Positions 27,034 to 36,202 are shown, counted from the first letter of the stretch. The stretch is DNA of 64,000 nucleotides from Leifsonia virtsii (GCF_030433675.1 NZ_JAROCB010000002.1:372001-436000); one strand, 5' to 3'. Notes: generated by a model not told the origin, from the sequence alone. A program made the numbers and translations.

Positions 27034-27615
27034 ATGGTCAGACAGGAACGGGCCGAGCGGACGCGTGCCGCCATCCTGGACGCCGCCGCGGCCGAGTTCG
27101 ACGAGCACGGGTACGAGGGCGCCCGGCTGGAGCGGATCGTCGAGCGCACCGGCGCGACCAAGGGCGCGGTGTACTTCCACTTCCGGTCGAAGCTCGACAT
27201 CGCGCGGGCGCTGGTGGCCGAGAAGTACGCGAACTGGCCGGTCATCATCCAGCACGTGACCGACTCGGGGCTGCGCGGCGCGGCCGCCGCGGAGGAGCTG
27301 ACCCAGCGCGTCGGCGTGGTCCTCGCTCAGGATGTGCGCGTCCGGGCCGCGATGAAACTCACACAGACCGCCTTCCCGCCCTCGGCGACGGACAACCCCT
27401 ACGACCGGTGGGTGCAGGTGATCGGTGGTCTGCTGACGCAGGAGGTCGAGGACCGGCGTCTGACGGGCGTCGACCCCGGCGCGCTCGCCACGGTCGCGGT
27501 GCACGGGGTGTTCGGCGCGTACATGATCGCCGACGAGCTCGGGAGGTTGGAGGGGCTCTCCTCGGACATCGCGCGCATCTGGCGGGCGCTCCGGCCGGCC
27601 CTCCAGCTCGGTTGA
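27034..27615 (+). CDS. TetR family regulator, ScbR/gamma-butyrolactone-receptor-like
   Basis: The 193-residue protein begins VRQERAERTRAAILDAAAAEFDEHGYEG and has the recognition part GATKGAVYFHFRSKLDIARAL. This N-terminus is close to the ScbR/ArpA branch of TetR proteins, which in Streptomyces bind gamma-butyrolactone signals. The ligand domain includes WPVIIQHVTDSGLRG, also of that style. No butyrolactone synthase (AfsA-like) gene is in the window, so a signalling role is only suggested. The ATG at 27034 has weak upstream pairing. It is convergent with dedA. Confidence 0.8.
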   Translation: MVRQERAERTRAAILDAAAAEFDEHGYEGARLERIVERTGATKGAVYFHFRSKLDIARALVAEKYANWPVIIQHVTDSGLRGAAAAEELTQRVGVVLAQDVRVRAAMKLTQTAFPPSATDNPYDRWVQVIGGLLTQEVEDRRLTGVDPGALATVAVHGVFGAYMIADELGRLEGLSSDIARIWRALRPALQLG

Positions 27616-27740
27616 ATACACGTATTTGCCAATAAACCGGTGAGTCCGTATGTTTTAAGCCGGGGAAACCGTGGCGCCCGCGCCGCATCCGGGGGGAGTT
27701 CGTCCCGTCTCGTTCGAGTCGGGACGTTCCCCGGCGCCCC

Positions 27741-28427
27741 TCATCCGCTCTGGGCGTCGCGCCGGCGGCGCAGCACACGGCGGACGATCAGCCACCCGAG
27801 CATCAGACCCGCCGCGGCATAGATCACCACGTCGATGTACTCCGTGTAGCGCTCCACGAGGTGGTACTGCGTGCCGAGCGCGAAGCCCGCGCCCACCAGC
27901 AGCGTGTTCCAGAGCAGCGTCCCGGCGAGCGTGAAGACGGCGAAGCGCCAGAACGGCATCCGCGTCGCCCCCGCGGGCAGCGAGATGAGGCTGCGTACGA
28001 GCGGCACCAGCCTCCCGAAGAAGACCGCGCCGCGGCCGTGCCGCCTCAGCCAGTCGGCGGAGCGGCGGAAGTCGGCCTCGTCGACGAGCGGCAGCCGGGA
28101 GAGCAGCCGCACGGCCCGCTCCTCGCCCAGCCGGCGGCCGAGCAGGTAGAGCAGCGCCGCGCCGGCGAAGCTGCCGAGGGTCGCGGCCACCAGCACCAGC
28201 ACGAGGTTCAGTGAGCCCTGGTAGGTCAGGAACCCGGCGAACGGCAGGATCACCTCGCTCGGGATCGGCGGGAACACCACCTCCGCGAGCGCGCACACTC
28301 CGACGCCGACCTCGCCGAGCGCGACCATCACCCGGGACGCGAGGCCGGCGACGCCGCCCAGCTCCTCCGGGGCGGCGGTGGAAAGAGCGGTGATGGGATG
28401 GGGCAGGGCGAGCGTCTGTCCTGTCAT
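27741..28427 (-). CDS. DedA family membrane protein
   Basis: The 228-residue protein is a DedA/SNARE-associated membrane protein, a family linked to lipid (undecaprenyl phosphate) flipping and envelope homeostasis. The conserved stretches are VVFPPIPSEVILPFAGFL, GSFAGAALLYLLGRRLG, FFGRLVPLVRSLISLPAG and MPFWRFAVFTLAGTLLWNTLLVGAG. Four to five membrane segments are apparent, with an Arg-rich cytoplasmic tail (RRVLRRRRDAQSG). TAGCGT lies 7 bases before the ATG, indicating a leaderless message. Confidence 0.88.
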   Translation of the reverse strand: MTGQTLALPHPITALSTAAPEELGGVAGLASRVMVALGEVGVGVCALAEVVFPPIPSEVILPFAGFLTYQGSLNLVLVLVAATLGSFAGAALLYLLGRRLGEERAVRLLSRLPLVDEADFRRSADWLRRHGRGAVFFGRLVPLVRSLISLPAGATRMPFWRFAVFTLAGTLLWNTLLVGAGFALGTQYHLVERYTEYIDVVIYAAAGLMLGWLIVRRVLRRRRDAQSG

Positions 28428-28434
28428 GCCCGCG

Positions 28435-28440
28435 ACGCTA
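28435..28440 (-). promoter_or_regulatory. -10 element for leaderless dedA
   Basis: On the minus strand TAGCGT ends 7 bases before the ATG at 28427. It lies in the 45-base gap after the molybdopterin oxidoreductase gene. Confidence 0.45.
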
Positions 28441-28472
28441 CCGGGCGTGGATGGGAGGGCCGTGGGTGCGGG

Positions 28473-30050
28473 TCAGCTCACCCGGACGAGGGTCTGCTGC
28501 CACCCCGTGGACCCGTTCGGCGCGATCGGCGTGCGCTTCTGCTCCTGCAGCCGCCCGGCGAGGTCGGTCGCCCGCACGGCGAGCGTGTGGGTGCCGGGGG
28601 TCGCGTCCCAGTCCAGCGACCACTGCACCCAGGTGTCGCGGTTGACCGGGGCCGACAGCGTCGCCTCCTGCCAGTCCCCGCCGTCCACCTGCACCTCGAC
28701 CCGGCGGATGCCGACCGTCTGCGCCCAGGCGACCCCCGCGATCTTCGTCCGGCCGGCGGTGAGCGCTTTGTCGACGCGCGGGGTGTCGATCCGGCTGGAC
28801 AGCTTGATCGGCGCCTTCGCGCTGTAGCCGCGCGGCGTCCAGTAGGCCTGGTCGGCGGCGAAGGTGGTCACCTTCAGCTCGGTCAGCCACTTGGTCGCCG
28901 AGACGTAGCCGTAGAGTCCGGGGACGACCATCCGCACCGGGAAGCCGTGCTCGAGGGGGAGCGGCTCGCCGTTCATCCCGACCGCGAGGATGGCGTCCCG
29001 GTCGGCGGCGGTGAGCGCCTCGAGCGGCGTGCTCGCGGTGAAGCCGTCGACGCTGCGCGAGAGCACCATGTCGGCGCCCGAGCGCGGACGCGCCAGCGCG
29101 AGCACATCGCGCACCGGCACGCCCAGCCAGCGGGCCGTGCCGACGAGGTTGCCGCCGACCTCGTTCGAGACGCAGGTGAGCGTCACGGCGTACTCGTCCA
29201 GCCCCATCCGCAGCAGGTCCTGGAAGCCGAGCTCGACCTTCTTCTCGACCATCCCGTCGATGGTCAGCCGCCAGGTGGACGGGTCGACCGACGGCACGGT
29301 GAGGGCGGTGTCCACGCGGTAGAAGTCGCGGTTGGGGGTGAACAGCGGGGAGATGCCCGGCACGTCGAGCTCGGCCCCGGCGGGCACGGTCACGCGCGAG
29401 GCGGGCGCGGGAAGGCGCAGCGCCGAGCGGATCGCGGCGATGGACGAGGTCGCCGCCGACCCCAGGCGCGCGCCGACCCCGGCCACCACGCCGCCGACGG
29501 CGGCCGCGGCGGTCAGCGCCAGGAAGCGCCGGCGGTCGACTCCGCGCGTCTCCTCGTCGTCGGCGACCCGCCAGCGCCGGAGCCATGAGACGGCGAATGT
29601 CAGCACCACCGCTCCGGCCACAGCTCCCACGGCGGGCGGCACGAACGCCAGGGGGCTCGCGCCGGCGCGCGTCACGGCGGCCGCGACCGCCGCGATCCCC
29701 GCCGCGCCGAACAGCGCGACGCCGACCCGTCGCCAGCGCAGCTCGAGCACCCCGGCGACGGCGGCCGCGACGAGCGCCGCCACCCCGACCGTCGCGATGA
29801 GGAACAGCTTGTCGTTCGAGCCGAACAGCTGGATGGCGAGCTCCTTCGCCCATCGCGGCACCACGTCCACGACGAACGACCCGACGGCGACGACCGGGCT
29901 CGCATCCCGGGCGACCAGCAGCGCGGCCAGTTCCGCCGCGCCGAGGAACACGATCCCGGACACGGCGCCGGCGAGGGCGGCGAGGGCGATCGTCGCCGCG
30001 GTGCTCTTCTTCGTCGCGTTCTCCGCGGCGTTCTCGTTCTGGGGGGTCAC
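28473..30050 (-). CDS. Membrane-anchored molybdopterin-dependent oxidoreductase (sulfite oxidase fold)
   Basis: The 525-residue protein has about five N-terminal membrane segments (residues 10-170), then a sulfite-oxidase-type Moco domain. The Cys ligand is in [16 protein letters not shown], followed by [41 protein letters not shown] and a C-terminal dimer domain ending [12 protein letters not shown]. The catalytic domain should face outside; the substrate is unknown (sulfoxide- or sulfite-like). The start is uncertain: GTG at 30050 or TTG at 30092, neither with a good ribosome binding site. It is divergent from a fasciclin lipoprotein gene, a common neighbourhood in Actinobacteria as far as I recall. 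Confidence 0.88.
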   Translation of the reverse strand: MTPQNENAAENATKKSTAATIALAALAGAVSGIVFLGAAELAALLVARDASPVVAVGSFVVDVVPRWAKELAIQLFGSNDKLFLIATVGVAALVAAAVAGVLELRWRRVGVALFGAAGIAAVAAAVTRAGASPLAFVPPAVGAVAGAVVLTFAVSWLRRWRVADDEETRGVDRRRFLALTAAAAVGGVVAGVGARLGSAATSSIAAIRSALRLPAPASRVTVPAGAELDVPGISPLFTPNRDFYRVDTALTVPSVDPSTWRLTIDGMVEKKVELGFQDLLRMGLDEYAVTLTCVSNEVGGNLVGTARWLGVPVRDVLALARPRSGADMVLSRSVDGFTASTPLEALTAADRDAILAVGMNGEPLPLEHGFPVRMVVPGLYGYVSATKWLTELKVTTFAADQAYWTPRGYSAKAPIKLSSRIDTPRVDKALTAGRTKIAGVAWAQTVGIRRVEVQVDGGDWQEATLSAPVNRDTWVQWSLDWDATPGTHTLAVRATDLAGRLQEQKRTPIAPNGSTGWQQTLVRVS

Positions 30051-30122
30051 ACCGGGGGTTCGGCGCGGAGGGTGCTCGCGGATTGGGTCCAATCCGATCC
30101 CGCGACCGTCCCGAACCCCTCA

Positions 30123-30142
30123 TGACCGCCGGGAGCGGCGGT
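30123..30142. repeat. Short hairpin in the fasciclin 5' region
   Basis: GACCGCCGGGAGCGGCGGTC is a 7-base-arm perfect hairpin with a 6-base loop. It sits about 40 bases before the fasciclin ATG, between the divergent genes, and could be a 5' leader element. Confidence 0.45.
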
Positions 30143-30180
30143 CTCCTGATCGGCATCACATCCCTCGAAGGAGAAGTACC

Positions 30181-30837
30181 ATGCGATCCTCTGTTCGCCT
30201 CGCCGCCGCCGGCATCCTCGCCGCGGCCGCCCTCGCCCTCACCGCCTGCTCGTCCGGAGCCGGCTCCTCGTCCAGCGACACCAGCTCGTCGATGTCGTCG
30301 TCGACGCCGTCCGCGTCCTCGTCGATGGACCCGGCCGCCGACCTGGTCGGCCCGGGCTGCGCCGCCTACGCCAAGCAGGTGCCCTCCGGGGCCGGCTCCG
30401 TCGAGGGCATGGCCCAGGACCCGGTGGCGACGGCCGCGAGCAACAACCCGCTGCTGACCACGCTGGTCGCCGCCGTCTCCGGCAAGCTGAACCCGAAGGT
30501 CAACCTGGTCGACACGCTCAACGGCGGTGACTTCACCGTGTTCGCCCCGGTGGACGACGCGTTCAAGAAGATCGACCCGGCCACCATCGACACCCTGAAG
30601 ACAGACGCCGGCGCCGCGACGCTGACCTCCATCCTCACCTACCACGTGGTGCCCGGCCAGCTCTCTCCCGACAAGATCGTGGGCACGCACAAGACCGTCG
30701 AGGGCGGCGAGGTGACCGTCTCGGGTTCGGGCGACTCGCTCAAGGTGAACGACGCCAACGTGATCTGCGGCGGCGTGAAGACCGCCAACGCCACGGTGTA
30801 CCTCATCGACTCGGTGCTGATGCCCCCGGCGAAGTAA
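30181..30837 (+). CDS. Fasciclin domain surface lipoprotein
   Basis: The 218-residue lipoprotein has a signal peptide ending LTAC (Cys23), a Ser-rich spacer (about residues 24-50) and one FAS1 domain similar to mycobacterial MPT70/MPT83. The two FAS1 motifs are [14 protein letters not shown] (H1) and [14 protein letters not shown] (H2), ending [11 protein letters not shown]. Such proteins mediate cell-surface contacts; some are linked genetically to membrane Moco oxidoreductases. AAGGAG precedes the ATG at 30181. A strong 70-base hairpin follows the stop. Confidence 0.92.
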   Translation: MRSSVRLAAAGILAAAALALTACSSGAGSSSSDTSSSMSSSTPSASSSMDPAADLVGPGCAAYAKQVPSGAGSVEGMAQDPVATAASNNPLLTTLVAAVSGKLNPKVNLVDTLNGGDFTVFAPVDDAFKKIDPATIDTLKTDAGAATLTSILTYHVVPGQLSPDKIVGTHKTVEGGEVTVSGSGDSLKVNDANVICGGVKTANATVYLIDSVLMPPAK

Positions 30838-30849
30838 GGTCTCGCTCCG

Positions 30850-30919
30850 ACGACGGCGGTCGTCCGGAACGTCTGCTGCGGCCAGACCGCACGCACTCGT
30901 TCCGGACGACCGCCGTCGT
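30850..30919. terminator. Long nested hairpin 3' of the fasciclin gene
   Basis: Perfect 22-base arms (30850-30871 and 30898-30919, ACGACGGCGGTCGTCCGGAA and onward) flank a 26-base loop that itself contains TGCGG-CCAGA-CCGCA. The arm contains the palindrome ACGAC-GGCG-GTCGT. It starts 12 bases after the stop. No U-tract follows. Confidence 0.7.
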
Positions 30920-31002
30920 TGCGCGCTCCGGATTGCCGTCTAGCCAGCCCGCGAAGGCGCGGGTTACCGTGCGCTCGTCGAGCCCACGAACAGGAGCCTT
31001 GG

Positions 31003-33339
31003 ATGAACCCGAATCCGGAATCGGTGATCGGCGAGCCCCTTCCGCCCGCGCGGACGCTGCCCTTCCCCCCGCCCGCGTCCGGCAGCTTCGCCGGTCGCAC
31101 GATGCAGGAGTCGACGTACTCGCCGCGCCCGCCGGAGCCGCACCTGCGCGAGGACGCCCCCAACGTCCTCATCATCCTGATCGACGACGCAGGGCCCGCC
31201 CTCCCGACGACGCTCGGCGGCGCGGTGCGCACGCCCACCCTCGACCGCATCCGGAGCAACGGGATCGGGTACAACCGGTTCCACACCACGGCCATGTGCT
31301 CTCCGACGCGCTCGTCGCTCCTGACCGGGCGCAACCACCACCGCGTCGGCAACGGCCAGGTCGCCGAGCTCGCCAACGACTGGGACGGCTACTCCGGCCG
31401 CATCCCGAAGAGCAGCGCGACGATCGCCGAGGTGCTGCGGAACTACGGCTACTCGACGGCCGCGTGGGGCAAGTGGCACAACACCCCTGCCGAGGAGACG
31501 ACGTCGGCCGGGCCGTTCGACCGCTGGCCGACCGGCTACGGGTTCGACTACTTCTACGGGTTCCTCGCCGGAGAGGCGTCGCAGTACGAGCCGAACCTGG
31601 TGCGGAACACCACGATCGTGCGGCCGCCGAAGACGCCGGAGGAGGGCTACCACCTCAGCGAGGACATCGCGGACGACGCCATCGGCTGGCTGCGGAACCA
31701 CAAGACCCTCGCGCCGGAGAAGCCGTTCTTGCTGTACTGGGCGACCGGCGCCATCCACGGACCGCAGCACATCATGAAGGAGTGGGCGGACAAGTACAGC
31801 GGGGCGTTCGACGACGGTTGGGACGCGTACCGCGAGCGCGCGCACGAGGGCGCGAAGGCGGCGGGCTGGATCCCCGAGGACGCCGAGCTCACCCCTCGGC
31901 CGGAGGGCCTGGACGGCTGGGACGACATCCCGGAGCACCAGAAGCCCTTCCAGCGCCGGCTGATGGAGGTGGCGGCCGGCTTCGGCGAGCACGCCGACGT
32001 GCAGGCGGGACGCCTGATCGACGAGCTCGATGCACTCGGCTACCTGGAGAACACCGTCGTCGTCTACATCTGGGGTGACAACGGCTCCTCCGGCGAGGGC
32101 CAGAACGGCACGATCAGCGAGTTCCTCGCGCAGAACCTCATCCCGACGACCGTCGACCAGCACCTCGCGGCGCTCGACGAGCTCGGCGGCCTGGACGCGC
32201 TCGGCACCCCGGCGACGGACAACCAGTACCACGCCGCCTGGGCCTGGGCGGGGTCCGCGCCCTACCAGGGGATGAAGCTGCTCGCCTCCCACCTCGGCGG
32301 CACCCGCAACCCGATGTTCATCCAGTGGGCGGGCCGCATCGAGCCGGATCCTGTGCCGCGCACGCAGTTCCATCACGTCAACGACATCGCGCCGACGCTG
32401 TACGAGATCATCGGGATCACGCCGCCGGACACGGTGAACGGCATCCCGCAGGACCCGATGGACGGGATCAGCCTCGCCTACTCGATCGACGACAGGGCGG
32501 CCGAGGGCCGGCGACGCGTGCAGTACTTCGAGATCATGGGCAGCCGCGCGATCTACGCGGACGGGTGGATGGCGTCCGCCCTCGGTCCGCGCCTCCCGTG
32601 GGTGCCGGGCGCCCCTCCCGGCATCCGCACCTGGACGCCGGACGAGGACCGCTGGGAGCTGTACGACCTCGACTCCGACTGGAGTCAGGCGCACGACCTG
32701 GCCGCCGTGCACCCGGAGAAGCTCGCCGAGCTGAAGGAGACGTGGGCGATCGAGGCGGCGAGGAACGACGCGCTGCCGATCGGAGGCGGCCTCTGGGTGC
32801 CGGCGCTGCATCCCGAGGACCGGTTCGCGCCGCCGTACACCGAGTGGGAGATGACCGGCGACACCGTGCGGGTGCCCGAGTTCTGCGCCCCCGCGCTCGG
32901 CAACCGCCCCAACACCGTGACGCTCGAGGTCGAGGCGGGGGAGCGGGCGAACGGCGTGCTCTACAAGCTCGGCGGCGCGGGCGGCGGCCTCACCGTCTAC
33001 GCCATCGACGGGACGCTGCACTACGAGTACAACCTGTTCCTCGTGCAGCGGACGATCGTCCGGGCCGATTCGCCGCTTCCGGCCGGCGCCTCGACGGTCG
33101 AGGTGGTGACGACGGTGGCCGAGCCGCGGCCCGGCAGCCCGCTCCACGTCGTGCTGCGCATCGACGGCGCAGAGGTCGGCTCCGGCGACGTGCCGCTTAG
33201 CGCGCCGCTGCTGTTCACCGCGAACGACTGCCTCGACATCGGCCGCGCCTACGGTGGCGCGGTGTCGCGGGCGTACGCGTCGCGGATGCCGTTCGCCTTC
33301 GACGGGACGATCGGGCGGGTGCACATCGCGTACACCTGA
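31003..33339 (+). CDS. Arylsulfatase-type sulfatase
   Basis: The 778-residue protein is a large sulfatase that would hydrolyse sulfate esters. The metal pair DD (61-62) is in NVLIILIDDAGPA, and the formylglycine signature CSPTRSSLLTGRN starts at Cys99, so it needs a formylglycine-generating enzyme, not found in this window. Further motifs are AAWGKWHNTP, YWATGAIHGP and YIWGDNGSS. The C-terminal 170 residues form an extra beta-rich domain. No signal peptide is visible. AGGAG precedes the ATG at 31003 and TACCGT (30965-30970) may be the -10 box. The length is typical of the Pseudomonas AtsA-like subgroup with C-terminal extension. Confidence 0.9.
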   Translation: MNPNPESVIGEPLPPARTLPFPPPASGSFAGRTMQESTYSPRPPEPHLREDAPNVLIILIDDAGPALPTTLGGAVRTPTLDRIRSNGIGYNRFHTTAMCSPTRSSLLTGRNHHRVGNGQVAELANDWDGYSGRIPKSSATIAEVLRNYGYSTAAWGKWHNTPAEETTSAGPFDRWPTGYGFDYFYGFLAGEASQYEPNLVRNTTIVRPPKTPEEGYHLSEDIADDAIGWLRNHKTLAPEKPFLLYWATGAIHGPQHIMKEWADKYSGAFDDGWDAYRERAHEGAKAAGWIPEDAELTPRPEGLDGWDDIPEHQKPFQRRLMEVAAGFGEHADVQAGRLIDELDALGYLENTVVVYIWGDNGSSGEGQNGTISEFLAQNLIPTTVDQHLAALDELGGLDALGTPATDNQYHAAWAWAGSAPYQGMKLLASHLGGTRNPMFIQWAGRIEPDPVPRTQFHHVNDIAPTLYEIIGITPPDTVNGIPQDPMDGISLAYSIDDRAAEGRRRVQYFEIMGSRAIYADGWMASALGPRLPWVPGAPPGIRTWTPDEDRWELYDLDSDWSQAHDLAAVHPEKLAELKETWAIEAARNDALPIGGGLWVPALHPEDRFAPPYTEWEMTGDTVRVPEFCAPALGNRPNTVTLEVEAGERANGVLYKLGGAGGGLTVYAIDGTLHYEYNLFLVQRTIVRADSPLPAGASTVEVVTTVAEPRPGSPLHVVLRIDGAEVGSGDVPLSAPLLFTANDCLDIGRAYGGAVSRAYASRMPFAFDGTIGRVHIAYT

Positions 33340-33363
33340 TCCCTCCGTCCGACGCTCCGGTGC

Positions 33364-34104
33364 TCAGAGGAACGCGCTGAGCGCCCCGGTGAGCCGGGTG
33401 CGTGCCGTCCGGTCGTCGATGGTCGCCGGGAGATCGCCCGGCTGGGGGCCGTAGTCGCCGAACTGCGCGTGGTTCATGCCGCCGATCTCGACCAGCTCGG
33501 CGTCGGCGGGGAGCAGGTGGCGCGCGGCGGCGATCTTGCCCGGAGTGCTCAGGCCGTCCCTGGTCCCGCCGATCGACAGCACCCGCAGGTCGCTGCCGCT
33601 AAGGTCGTTCGCGCAGTACGAGCCGAACAGCACGAGTCCGGCGACCTGCGGGTCGTCGGCGAGCTGGCACGCGCGGACCCCGCCGAGGGAGTGGCCGCCG
33701 ACGTACCAGGTGGTGACCCCGGGCGCGTGCGCGGTGAAGGTGCTCAACGGCCGCTGGTCGAAGAAGGCGAGGTTGAGCGTGGGCTTCGTGACGACGACCG
33801 TCAGGCCGGTCTGCTCCACGGTCGGGGCGAGCTTGTAGAGGTAGGCGTACGGATCGACGAGCGCGCCCGGCACGAACACCAGCCCGGTGCCGGAGGCCCG
33901 GCCGGTCGGCGCGAGCACGACGGAGTCGCCGGTGTCGTGGATGCTCACCGCCGGGTCTCGCCAGACCTCGAGCGCCGGCCCGCGCTCGCCCATCATCGGC
34001 GTGGAGGCCCAGGCCAGGAAGCCGACGACCACCAGCGCGAGCACCCCGACCACGGCGACGGCGGCCGTGCGCAGCCGGCGCAGCGCTGTTCTGGACCCGT
34101 TCAC
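33364..34104 (-). CDS. Membrane-anchored alpha/beta hydrolase
   Basis: The 246-residue protein starts with an Arg-rich segment and one membrane anchor (AAVAVVGVLALVVVGFLAWAS), so the hydrolase domain is outside. The oxyanion stretch is GLVFVPGALVDPYAY, the nucleophile elbow is GGHSLGGV, an acid is near GTRDGLSTP and the His is in GMNHAQFGDYG. This matches the secreted carboxymethylenebutenolidase-like hydrolases of unknown substrate. The start is GTG at 34104, with TACGCT 6 bases upstream. It is divergent from an MFS transporter gene. Confidence 0.85.
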   Translation of the reverse strand: MNGSRTALRRLRTAAVAVVGVLALVVVGFLAWASTPMMGERGPALEVWRDPAVSIHDTGDSVVLAPTGRASGTGLVFVPGALVDPYAYLYKLAPTVEQTGLTVVVTKPTLNLAFFDQRPLSTFTAHAPGVTTWYVGGHSLGGVRACQLADDPQVAGLVLFGSYCANDLSGSDLRVLSIGGTRDGLSTPGKIAAARHLLPADAELVEIGGMNHAQFGDYGPQPGDLPATIDDRTARTRLTGALSAFL

Positions 34105-34110
34105 GCATCT

Positions 34111-34116
34111 AGCGTA
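34111..34116 (-). promoter_or_regulatory. -10 element for leaderless hydrolase
   Basis: On the minus strand TACGCT ends 6 bases before the GTG at 34104. It overlaps by two bases a TACCCT on the plus strand (34115-34120) that could serve the divergent MFS gene. Confidence 0.5.
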
Positions 34117-34123
34117 CCCTGAC

Positions 34124-34139
34124 AGTAAGCCAGCTGACT
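34124..34139. promoter_or_regulatory. Imperfect dyad upstream of the MFS gene
   Basis: AGTAAGCCAGCTGACT has 6 of 8 base pairs in dyad symmetry and lies between the divergent -10 boxes and the MFS start. It could be the operator of a drug-efflux regulator encoded elsewhere. Confidence 0.4.
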
Positions 34140-34162
34140 AATCACCAAGCGAGGGAGTTCGT

Positions 34163-35788
34163 ATGTCGTCGCAACGCACCCGGTGGGCCGGTCTCGTCTT
34201 CATCAGCATCGCCGTCGCGCTCATCATCGTCGACTCCACGATCGTCAACGTCGCCATCCCCTCCATCGTCGACGAGCTGCACATCGGCTCGACCGGCGTG
34301 CAGTGGGTGCAGGAGTCGTACACGCTCGTGTTCGCCTCGCTGCTCCTGGTGTTCGGCACGCTCGCCGACCGGTTCGGCCGCCGGCGCATGCTGCTGATCG
34401 GCGTCGCGATCTTCACGCTCTCCTCCGTCGCGGCCGCGCTCGCGCCGACCGGAGCCTTCCTGATCGGGGCGAGGCTCGTGCAGGGCGTCGGCGGCGCGAT
34501 GGTGCTCCCGACGACCCTGTCCCTGATCAACGCGGGGTTCCGCGGCCGCGAGCGGGCGATCGCCTTCGCGGTCTGGGGGTCGACGATCGGCGGCATGACG
34601 GCGCTCGGGCCGCTCCTCGGCGGCTGGCTGACGACCGCCTTCTCGTGGCGCTGGGCGTTCGGCATCAACATCCCGCTCGGGATCCTCATCGTCGTCGGCG
34701 TGCTGGCCACGGTCTCGGAATCCCGCGACTCCCGCCACGCAGGCGGGGTGGACGCCGTCGGCGCGCTCCTCTCGATCGTCACGAGCGCCTCCCTCGTCTT
34801 CGGGCTCATTGAAGGCCGCACCTACGGGTGGTGGCTGGTCGACACCCGTCCTGCGATCGGCGACTGGACCTGGCCGTTCGCGCTCTCGCCCGTCCCGATC
34901 GCCTTCGCCGTCGCGATCGCCGGTGGCGTCCTCTTCGTGCTCCGCGGCCGCGCCAGGATGCGCGCGGGGAAGAGCACGATGCTCGCACTCGACCTCTTCC
35001 GCATCCCGTCGTTCCGCAACGGCAACATCGCGGCGACGATCGTGTCGCTCGGCGAGTTCGGCATCGTGCTCGCCCTGCCGATCTGGCTGCAGAACGTGCT
35101 CGGGTACAGCGCCCTCGACACCGGGCTCATCCTGCTCGCCCTCGCGATCGGGTCGTTCGTCGCCAGCGGGTTCGCGGGCGCCTTCGGCAACCGCGTGCCT
35201 CCGGTCGCGATCGTGCGCGTGGGCCTCGCGGCCGAGATCGTCGGCGTCGCGGGCCTCGGCTTCGTGATCTCGCCGACCACGCCGTGGGGCGCGCTGATCC
35301 CCTTCCTCTTCGTCTACGGCTTCGGCGTGGGACTCGCGACCGCGCAGCTGACCGGCGTCGTGCTGAAGGACGTGCCGGTCGAGCAGAGTGGTCAGGGCTC
35401 CGGCACGCAGAGCACGGCGCGCCAGATCGGCTCCGCGCTCGGCATCGCAGTGCTCGGCACCGTTCTCTTCGCGTCCGCGACAGCTGTGCTCGACTCCTCG
35501 CTGGAGGGCCGCGGGATGCCGCAGCAGCAGCGCGACCAGGTCGTGTCGGCCGTCGTCGACAGCTCCGGTGCCGCGATCGCCGGGCTGGAGAAGGACCCCC
35601 GCACCGCCCCGATCGCGGAGGACGCGAAGGTGGCGTTCTCCGACGGGACGCGGTGGGCGGCGTTCTCCGCGGCCGGATTCCTCGTGGTCGGGCTGCTGGC
35701 CACGCTGTCCCTGGGCAGCGGGCGGCCCGAGCGGGACGACGCCGAGGTCGAGGCGCCGCCGGTCACCACCCCGGTCGCCGACAGCTGA
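34163..35788 (+). CDS. MFS transporter, DHA2 (EmrB/QacA) type
   Basis: The 541-residue protein is a 14-segment drug:H+ antiporter. The motif A loop is GTLADRFGRRRMLLIG, and the DHA2 start VDSTIVNVAIPSIVDEL with the Asp in the first membrane helix is present. QGVGGAMVLPTTLSLI gives motif C-like features. The ATG at 34163 follows GAGGGAG. It is divergent from a hydrolase gene with a possible operator in between. Export of a toxic small molecule is likely; the substrate is not known. Confidence 0.9.
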   Translation: MSSQRTRWAGLVFISIAVALIIVDSTIVNVAIPSIVDELHIGSTGVQWVQESYTLVFASLLLVFGTLADRFGRRRMLLIGVAIFTLSSVAAALAPTGAFLIGARLVQGVGGAMVLPTTLSLINAGFRGRERAIAFAVWGSTIGGMTALGPLLGGWLTTAFSWRWAFGINIPLGILIVVGVLATVSESRDSRHAGGVDAVGALLSIVTSASLVFGLIEGRTYGWWLVDTRPAIGDWTWPFALSPVPIAFAVAIAGGVLFVLRGRARMRAGKSTMLALDLFRIPSFRNGNIAATIVSLGEFGIVLALPIWLQNVLGYSALDTGLILLALAIGSFVASGFAGAFGNRVPPVAIVRVGLAAEIVGVAGLGFVISPTTPWGALIPFLFVYGFGVGLATAQLTGVVLKDVPVEQSGQGSGTQSTARQIGSALGIAVLGTVLFASATAVLDSSLEGRGMPQQQRDQVVSAVVDSSGAAIAGLEKDPRTAPIAEDAKVAFSDGTRWAAFSAAGFLVVGLLATLSLGSGRPERDDAEVEAPPVTTPVADS

Positions 35789-35800
35789 GGCGTGCGGGCG

Positions 35801-36202
35801 TCAGTCGGACGGGACCCAGCGCTCGCCCGGGCGGTACGAGCCGAACGTCCACTCCCGGCCGCCGGGGTCGAGCACGCGGGCGCGCCGGCTGCCCCACTCG
35901 GTGTCCTCCGGCGGGAACACGCTGGTCGCGCCGGACCCGATCGCGCGCGCGAACATCCCGTCGACATCCGGCGTGACGAGGTACACGCCGACACCCGTGG
36001 AGGCGCCGACGAGCGGGGGCGGGAAGTACGGTGCGTCGTCCGATGCCAGCAAGACGACCGTGTCGGCGAGCCGCAGCTCGCTGTGGGCCACGGTCCCGTC
36101 CGGGCCGTTCTGCCTCTGCAGCACGTCGAAGCCGAGCTCCTCCAGCCACGCGATCGCGGCGGGGGCGTCGCGGTAGCTGAGGTACGTCGCCGAGGTGATC
36201 AC
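35801..36202 (-). CDS. VOC family (glyoxalase/bleomycin-resistance fold) protein
   Basis: The 133-residue protein shows the paired beta-alpha-beta units of the vicinal oxygen chelate fold: SYRDAPAAIAWLEELGFDVLQRQ at the start and GSGATSVFPPEDTEWGSRRARVLDPGGREWTFGSY at the end. The GTG at 36202 overlaps the upstream gene by 4 bases (GTGA). Metal ligands cannot be assigned with certainty. It may bind or detoxify a small molecule. Confidence 0.82.
   Translation of the reverse strand: MITSATYLSYRDAPAAIAWLEELGFDVLQRQNGPDGTVAHSELRLADTVVLLASDDAPYFPPPLVGASTGVGVYLVTPDVDGMFARAIGSGATSVFPPEDTEWGSRRARVLDPGGREWTFGSYRPGERWVPSD

Noticed and set aside
27611-27660. Autoregulatory element for the ScbR-like gene
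   Set aside because: The match to published elements is weak, and the position is at a convergent junction, not a promoter.
28398-29588. Plus-strand frame opposite the molybdopterin oxidoreductase
   Set aside because: Low-complexity Arg/Gly/His-rich translation typical of GC-rich shadows; the minus-strand gene has clear Moco motifs.
30964-33324. Very long minus-strand frame opposite the sulfatase
   Set aside because: Arg/Val/Asp-rich shadow with no domain; the sulfatase motifs on the plus strand are decisive.
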